Below, in pieces: positions 17,329 through 21,027 of a stretch of 21,027 nt of DNA (the stretch's first letter is position 1; each line of letters starts with the position of its first letter). The notes below the pieces were generated by a model that worked only from the letters and a program-made list of their open reading frames with translations, had not been told where the DNA came from and did no database searches. Source of the DNA: CAZPKH01 sp964587165 (GTDB taxonomy: Bacteria > Bacteroidota > Bacteroidia > Bacteroidales > Muribaculaceae); NCBI GenBank assembly GCA_964587165.1, contig CAZPKH010000030.1, forward strand, positions 1 to 21,027, in the 5' to 3' direction. A program made the position numbers and the translations under genes.

Positions 17329-17668
17329 TCTCGACCCAAGCGACCATTTTCAGCCTGCCGGCATGATGCCACTCGCCCTGCGGAGAGTGTGCTGACACTA
17401 CTCATTACGCTGCAAGCAGGCCACACCACCATTTTGACGCCCGAGGATCGAGGCGGTCTAATACCAGGCTTACCACTACTCCGACCACCGGCTTGCCGGA
17501 ACACGCGCCCACACTCGGCGCGCAGCATGGAGTACCGAAAGCCACAGGTATGGCCGCACGCCTCGGAGGCGCCAATTTTACACATGAATACACCGTACAT
17601 CCCGCCTCGACGGGAGAGCGGACTGACATGTGACCGCACACATCTCATATAATCACAACAGCACAGAC
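17329..17668 (+). other. 340-bp noncoding gap between rpmF and fabH
   Basis: No credible ORF fills this gap. Open frames on both strands look like chance translations of folded, GC-rich sequence: many Arg/Ser/Cys, no family resemblance. It contains many inverted repeats: AGTGT/ACACT at 17386-17399, the branched structure at 17453-17557, CGCCT/AGGCG at 17559-17571 and TCCCG/CGGGA at 17600-17615. No plsX remnant was recognised, although plsX often sits here in other bacteria. Confidence 0.7.
17453..17557 (+). ncRNA. candidate structured RNA in the fabH leader
   Basis: A nested set of pairings closes a 105-nt branched fold. GCGGTC (17453-17458) pairs with GGCCGC (17552-17557); ATACC (17461-17465) with GGTAT (17547-17551); GGCTT (17467-17471) with AAGCC (17539-17543); TACTCC (17477-17482) with GGAGTA (17529-17534). 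Two hairpins sit in the resulting three-way junction: CCGG-CTTG-CCGG (17488-17499) and CGCGCC/GGCGCG around a 7-nt loop (17504-17522). The + strand is favoured: its one non-Watson-Crick pair is U-G, which becomes C-A on the other strand, and CUUG is a stable RNA tetraloop. No promoter consensus was found, so it is likely part of the rpmF-fabH transcript. Bacteroidales-1 and ribosomal-protein leader families are known alternatives to test. Confidence 0.5.
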
Positions 17669-18649
17669 ATGTTCAACGCCAGAATCACAGGACTGGCTTC
17701 GTGGGCTCCCGACGATATACTCGACAATGCCACACTATCGCAGATGGTCGACACCAACGATGAGTGGATCACCTCGCGCGTAGGCATCAAAGAGCGTCGT
17801 ATACTCAAGCTCAACGAAGGCTCGTCGTATCTGGGTGTCAAGGCCGTAAACCGCCTTCTCGCCGAGACAGGGACAAAACCCGAGGAGATCGACCTCCTGA
17901 TATGCCCCACATCAAACCCCGACTACCGCTTCCCGTCGACAGCATCGGTGATAGCTCACAAATGCGGTCTCACTAACGCTTATGCCTATGATATACAGGC
18001 CGCTTGCGCCGGCTTCCTCGTGGGCCTCGAGGATGGTGCAAACTATATTCGCACCGGCCGCTACAAAAAAGTAATCGTAGTCTCGGCAGAGAAAATGTCG
18101 TCGATGACCGACTATACCGACCGCGCCACATGCCCCCTCTTCGGCGATGCCGCCGGGTGCATGCTGCTTGAGCCCACCGAAGAGCCTGTGGGTATCATCG
18201 ACTCGGTGTTCCACATCGACGGAACCGGCCTCGAGCATCTGGTGATGAAAGCCGGAGGATCGGCCAAACCGGCCTCGCACGAGACAGTCGACGCCCACGA
18301 GCATTACGTATATCAGGAGGGGCGCGCCGTATACAAACACGCCGTGATGGATATGCTCACCGCATCGCTCGACGTGATGAAGCGCAACGGACTGTCGTCC
18401 GAAGATGTCGACTGGTTCATACCCCATCAGGCAAATCTGCGCATCATCGAGGCCGTGGCTTCGCGCTCGGGTATCGCCCGCGAGAAGGTGCTTGTCAACA
18501 TAGAGCGCTACGGCAACACCTCAGCCGCCTCAATACCGCTCTGCCTCGACGAGTACCGCGACAGCCTCAAGAAAGGCGACCGCCTTATCCTCACCGCCTT
18601 CGGAGCCGGCTTCACCTGGGGCGCCATGTACGTCATCTGGGATCTCTGA
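17669..18649 (+). CDS. fabH: beta-ketoacyl-ACP synthase III
   Basis: The 326-aa enzyme condenses acetyl-CoA (or a branched acyl-CoA) with malonyl-ACP, starting fatty-acid synthesis in the cytoplasm. The catalytic triad is visible: Cys113 in DIQAACAGFLVGL, His253 in WFIPHQANLRI and Asn283 in ERYGNTSAASIPL. The N-terminal ITGLASWAPDDILDN and NDEWITSRVGIKERRI stretches and the C-terminal FGAGFTWGA loop are typical of the family. The frame opens earlier at 17630, but those 13 residues (MTAHISYNHNSTD) are not family-like, so I start at MFNARITG (17669). It follows rpmF after a 340-nt gap and ends before a strong terminator. In related Bacteroidales as I recall, era and der follow fabH on the same strand; here they do not. 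Confidence 0.96.
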   Translation: MFNARITGLASWAPDDILDNATLSQMVDTNDEWITSRVGIKERRILKLNEGSSYLGVKAVNRLLAETGTKPEEIDLLICPTSNPDYRFPSTASVIAHKCGLTNAYAYDIQAACAGFLVGLEDGANYIRTGRYKKVIVVSAEKMSSMTDYTDRATCPLFGDAAGCMLLEPTEEPVGIIDSVFHIDGTGLEHLVMKAGGSAKPASHETVDAHEHYVYQEGRAVYKHAVMDMLTASLDVMKRNGLSSEDVDWFIPHQANLRIIEAVASRSGIAREKVLVNIERYGNTSAASIPLCLDEYRDSLKKGDRLILTAFGAGFTWGAMYVIWDL

Positions 18650-18674
18650 ACCTCTCCCGGCACTTCAACCTTTT

Positions 18675-18705
18675 AACGCGGGCCCTCCAAAGCCCGCGTT
18701 TTTTT
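18675..18705 (+). terminator. strong intrinsic terminator after fabH
   Basis: AACGCGGGC (18675-18683) pairs perfectly with GCCCGCGTT (18692-18700) around an 8-nt loop, and T continues to 18705. It ends the fabH transcript 26 nt after the stop codon. Confidence 0.92.
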
Positions 18706-18974
18706 GCAGCCTCTTCCGGAGCAGGCGTCCTTCCGAGATTTACGACTCCGAGCTTGCTCTTTCCCCCCCCCCTCAAAAGATTGCCCCCTCAACCTCGGAG
18801 GTCGGGTTCTTCAGGGCCCGACGTGATCACCATCGCCTGACGACAGCGGCGGCCCTTAAAAGACCCGCCCTCCAAGCACTCGTCCTACGAGTTTGCTCTT
18901 GCCCCCTCAAATGATTGCCCCCTCCAAGGACTCGGTCTCCGAGTTTGGCTTTTCGCGAATTATTGCTATATTTG
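18706..18974. repeat. degenerate copies of the palindromic repeat, opposite orientation to the 8.2-kb array
   Basis: This stretch reads as the reverse complement of the 8.2-8.66 kb array. The best part, 18797-18873, holds GGAG plus a stem at 18801-18822 (GTCGGGTTC/GGGCCCGAC, loop TTCA). A conserved spacer (ATCACCATCGCCTG) follows, then the inverse stem at 18848-18869 and CTCC. Copies of CGAGTTTGCTCTT and of CCCCTCAAA(A/T)GATTGCCCCCTC lie on both sides. A run of ten C at 18763-18772 is present. Small hairpins ACTCGT-CCT-ACGAGT (18878-18892) and ACTCGG-TCT-CCGAGT (18930-18944) show a compensatory base change. No gene is seen. Confidence 0.75.
18920..18974 (+). repeat. 55-bp sequence ending exactly at the N gap
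   Basis: The 55 bases before the gap are identical to the 55 bases after it (19075-19129). Both touch the run of N. Confidence 0.95.
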
Positions 18975-19074
18975 NNNNNNNNNNNNNNNNNNNNNNNNNN
19001 NNNNNNNNNNNNNNNNNNNNNNNNNNNNNNNNNNNNNNNNNNNNNNNNNNNNNNNNNNNNNNNNNNNNNNNNNN
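18975..19074. other. assembly gap of exactly 100 N
   Basis: A run of 100 N is the conventional placeholder for a gap of unknown size. It lies inside repeat-rich sequence and is bordered by identical 55-mers. ORFs read across it are meaningless. Confidence 0.98.
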
Positions 19075-19129
19075 CCCTCCAAGGACTCGGTCTCCGAGTT
19101 TGGCTTTTCGCGAATTATTGCTATATTTG
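19075..19129 (+). repeat. 55-bp sequence starting exactly at the N gap
   Basis: Identical to 18920-18974. It carries the promoter of the peptidase gene and a hairpin (ACTCGG-TCT-CCGAGT, 19085-19099) that abuts the -33 element. Confidence 0.95.
19099..19129 (+). promoter_or_regulatory. Bacteroidetes-type promoter for the C1 peptidase
   Basis: TTTG at 19099-19102 and TATATTTG at 19122-19129 are 19 nt apart, a near-ideal match. The -33 TTTG belongs to the CGAGTTTG motif shared with the dispersed repeat. The leader to the ATG at 19159 is about 23 nt. Confidence 0.8.
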
Positions 19130-19158
19130 CCGTAGTTAAACCATTCAATCGACAAATC

Positions 19159-20358
19159 ATGAAGAAACTTCTTTCCGTGGCACTCGCAGCCGCCGCTGCG
19201 CTGACTGCCGCTGCCGACGACGGTATCGAGAATCCCGACTCCACAGGGTTCACTTTTACCGACATAACTCTCGTTAAGACTACTCCCGTTAAGGATCAGA
19301 ATAAATCGGGCACGTGCTGGTGCTTCGCAGGCACTTCGTTTATGGAGGATGAGATTCTGCGCAAGACCGGCCGCGAGCTTGACCTCTCGGAGATGTACAC
19401 CGTGCGCCACTGCTACCTCGACAAGGCCGACCGGTTCATACGCAACTACGGCGAGACAAACTTTGCTCAGGGCGGCGGTCTGCACGATGTGCCGTATGTG
19501 TGGCGCACCTACGGTATGGTGCCCGAAGCGGCTTACGCGGGGCTGAACTACGGCGAGAAGAAGCACGACCACTATGAGATGGAGGCCGGCCTGAAGGGGT
19601 ATCTGAAGGCGGTCAATTCCAAGCCTTCAAAGAGACTCTCTACAGCATGGCGCGACGCATACCGCGGCATAGTTGACGCTTACCTCGGCCCGGAGCCGGC
19701 GACTTTCACTTTCGAGGGTAAGACTTACACTCCGCAGAGCTTCGCGGCTTCGCTCGGCCTTGATATTGACGACTATGTGGCTGTGAGCTCGTTTACTCAC
19801 CATCCGTTCTACCGCCCCTTCGCTCTTGAGGTGCCCGACAACTGGATGTCGTCGACATACCAGAATGTGCCGCTCGACGAGCTTGTGGCGATAACAGATA
19901 ATGCTCTCGACAACGGCTACTCGGTGATGTGGGCAGCCGATGTGAGCGAGGGTGGCTTCAAATGGCGCAAAGGTTATGCCGTGATACCTAAGGAGATAGA
20001 TGAGGCCGCTATGGACGGCACTGAGCTGGCCCGCTGGGTGCAGCTCTCGGATAAGGATCGCCAGGACAAGCGTTTCGACATCTCGGGACCTGTCGAGGAG
20101 ATGGAGATCACTCAGGAGGTGCGCCAGGATATGTTCGACCGCCAGGACACCACCGACGACCACGGTATGGTGATCGTGGGTCGCGCCGTGGATCAGAACG
20201 GCAACCCCTACTACAAGGTGAAAAACTCGTGGGACACCAACCAGATATACGGCGGCTACTTCTACGTGAGCATACCCTACTTCAAGGCCAAGACCATGGG
20301 TATCATGCTCAACAAAGCCGGAATACCCTCACAGATCGCCAAAAAATTCAACCGCTGA
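19159..20358 (+). CDS. secreted C1-family (papain / bleomycin hydrolase-like) cysteine peptidase
   Basis: The 399-aa protein begins with a Sec signal peptide (MKKLLSVALAAAAALTAAA, cleavage near residue 19-20). The active site is complete: oxyanion Gln47 in PVKDQNKSGTCW, nucleophile Cys53, His335 in DDHGMVIVGRA and Asn356 in VKNSWD. The length, and a long insert between the two halves (~100-325) containing NFAQGGGLHDVPYVWRTYG, resemble aminopeptidase C / bleomycin hydrolase-type C1 peptidases of Bacteroidales rather than plain papain. It acts outside the cytoplasm, presumably on peptides or proteins; the substrate is unknown. A good promoter precedes it, a GGAG-tagged stem-loop follows 8 nt after the stop, and it converges with der. 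Its place between fabH and der is unexpected, and the assembly gap lies just upstream. Confidence 0.93.
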   Translation: MKKLLSVALAAAAALTAAADDGIENPDSTGFTFTDITLVKTTPVKDQNKSGTCWCFAGTSFMEDEILRKTGRELDLSEMYTVRHCYLDKADRFIRNYGETNFAQGGGLHDVPYVWRTYGMVPEAAYAGLNYGEKKHDHYEMEAGLKGYLKAVNSKPSKRLSTAWRDAYRGIVDAYLGPEPATFTFEGKTYTPQSFAASLGLDIDDYVAVSSFTHHPFYRPFALEVPDNWMSSTYQNVPLDELVAITDNALDNGYSVMWAADVSEGGFKWRKGYAVIPKEIDEAAMDGTELARWVQLSDKDRQDKRFDISGPVEEMEITQEVRQDMFDRQDTTDDHGMVIVGRAVDQNGNPYYKVKNSWDTNQIYGGYFYVSIPYFKAKTMGIMLNKAGIPSQIAKKFNR

Positions 20359-20366
20359 ACACCATG

Positions 20367-20392
20367 GGAGGTCGGGTCCTTCAGGGCCCGAC
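20367..20392 (+). repeat. single GGAG-tagged stem-loop (REP-like)
   Basis: GGAG at 20367-20370 is followed by 9-bp arms GTCGGGTCC (20371-20379) and GGGCCCGAC (20384-20392) around TTCA. It is the reverse complement of the second stem-loop of each 121-bp unit at 8.2-8.66 kb. Confidence 0.85.
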
Positions 20393-20398
20393 GTTAAC

Positions 20399-20458
20399 AC
20401 CCTCTATAAACGTTTAGGGCGCATCCTTTCGGGTGCGCCCTAAACGTTTATAGAGGGT
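20399..20458. terminator. 28-bp stem-loop between the convergent peptidase and der genes
   Basis: Arms 20399-20426 and 20431-20458 pair over 28 bp with one U-G wobble, around the loop TTTC. The top of the stem (GGCGCATCC/GGGTGCGCC) is the same as the forward stem of the first 121-bp unit (8226-8247). No T-run follows on either strand. Its position between converging genes suggests a bidirectional terminator. Confidence 0.75.
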
Positions 20459-20461
20459 CGG

Positions 20462-21027
20462 TTATTTCTCGCGCATGTATACGTTGATAGGCGTTCCGGT
20501 GAAGTCCCAGTTGTCGCGGATCTTGTTTTCAAGATAGCGGCGATAGGGCTCTTTGACCCACTGGGGGAGGTTGCAGAAGAATATGAAGGTGGGCACCGGC
20601 GAGCCTTTGAGCATGGTGACGTACTTGATCTTGACGTACTTGCCTTTGTTGGCAGGTGGCGGATACGCCTCGATGGCCTCGTGCATCACGCGGTTGAGCA
20701 CCGATGTGGGCACTTCGCGATGACGGTTCTTGTATACGTCGACGGCGGTCTCAAGCACTTTGAAGATGCGCTGCTTGGTGAGCGCCGAGGCAAAGATGAT
20801 GGGGAAGTCGGTGAACGGCGCGAAGCGGTCGCGGATGGCGGCCTCGAAATGATCGATGGCGGCCTGCGACTTGTTTTCGACAAGGTCCCACTTGTTTACT
20901 ACCACGACGAGTCCTTTCTTGTTGCGCTGTATCAGCGAGAAGATGTTGGAGTCCTGAGCCTCGATGCCACGCGTGGCGTCGATCATCAGGATGCAGACGT
21001 CGGAGGCCTCGATGGCGCGTATCGAGC
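20462..21027 (-). CDS. der: ribosome-assembly GTPase Der (EngA), C-terminal part
   Basis: The reading frame enters from the window end at 21027 and stops at TAA (20464-20462), so only the last ~188 residues are present. They cover the end of the second GTPase domain and the KH-like C-terminal domain. Visible are LMIDATRGIEAQD after G3, the G4 motif NKWD in VVVVNKWDLVE, and the G5-like SALT. The KH-like region then has KYVKIKYVTMLKGSPVPTFIFFCN and ends NWDFTGTPINVYMREK. Der is a cytoplasmic tandem-GTPase needed for 50S maturation. It is on the minus strand, converging on the peptidase. In related Bacteroidales I recall fabH-era-der on one strand, so the orientation here is notable. Confidence 0.95.
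   Translation of the reverse strand, partial: SIRAIEASDVCILMIDATRGIEAQDSNIFSLIQRNKKGLVVVVNKWDLVENKSQAAIDHFEAAIRDRFAPFTDFPIIFASALTKQRIFKVLETAVDVYKNRHREVPTSVLNRVMHEAIEAYPPPANKGKYVKIKYVTMLKGSPVPTFIFFCNLPQWVKEPYRRYLENKIRDNWDFTGTPINVYMREK

Noticed and set aside
17286..17652. ORFs of 120 (-) and 87 (+) codons between rpmF and fabH
   Set aside because: They overlap the folded region on both strands, show no domain and have odd composition; a structured RNA explains the sequence better. I have a vague sense that similar hypothetical proteins are annotated elsewhere, which would fit mis-annotation of a conserved RNA.
17630..17668. Earlier start of fabH
   Set aside because: The extra 13 residues are not FabH-like; family members start just before the ITGL(A/G) strand.
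17329..17668. RNase P RNA, tmRNA, SRP RNA or 6S RNA
   Set aside because: None of the signature sequences I know for these (such as the RNase P GAGGAAAGTCC core) was seen on either strand.
18893..19572. ORFs reading through the N gap
   Set aside because: They depend on unknown bases and repeat sequence; the + strand peptidase explains the real coding part.

Overview
The window looks like a chromosomal scaffold from the Bacteroidales, most likely a gut Muribaculaceae (S24-7) relative. Four things point there: several promoters of the Bacteroidetes type (TTTG, about 20 nt, TAnnTTTG); starts without Shine-Dalgarno sequences; a DUF177 - rpmF - fabH block; and very large secreted proteins ending in the GIE(N/D)V...QGV...PGQ...VK tail typical of this order. 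The assignment is inference, as no rRNA is present.

Layout. (1) 204-8120 and 8824-14004 encode two giant exported modular proteins of 2638 and 1726 aa on the + strand. The first alternates five copies of an ~150-200 residue ALSTTQN/FSCYSS-type module with chitobiase-C-like domains. The second alternates fibronectin III with choice-of-anchor J / cleaved-adhesin-like jelly rolls. The ~700 bp between them holds a tandem array of a 121-bp palindromic unit. (2) 14129-15505 is a MATE-family transporter. (3) 15631-16314 is a membrane-anchored TPR protein. (4) 16445-18649 is a translation/lipid block of DUF177 (YceD-like), L32 (rpmF) and FabH. Between rpmF and fabH lies a 340-bp gap that can fold into a branched RNA and has no convincing ORF. 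(5) 18650-19158 carries a strong terminator, an inverted copy of the palindromic element, and a 100-N assembly gap flanked by the same 55-mer on both sides. (6) 19159-20358 is a secreted C1-type cysteine peptidase. (7) 20462-21027 on the - strand is the C-terminal part of the GTPase Der, cut by the window end.

Most unusual content. A family of GGAG-tagged stem-loops shares a conserved internal wobble and a TTYA-type loop. It is arranged as inverted pairs, resembling REP/BIME elements. It occurs as a 3.8-copy array at 8.2-8.66 kb, in opposite orientation at 18.8 kb, and singly at 20.37 kb. One 28-bp sub-segment is present in both orientations inside the tandem array. These elements flank the peptidase gene at a place where gene order seems rearranged (fabH followed by a convergent der). 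The folded RNA candidate before fabH is the second item deserving attention.

Functional reading: DUF177, L32 and FabH couple ribosome large-subunit maturation and fatty-acid initiation, as in many bacteria. The two giant proteins and the peptidase are exported, probably surface or secreted proteins of unknown substrate. No phage, CRISPR, tRNA, rRNA or transposase gene was seen.
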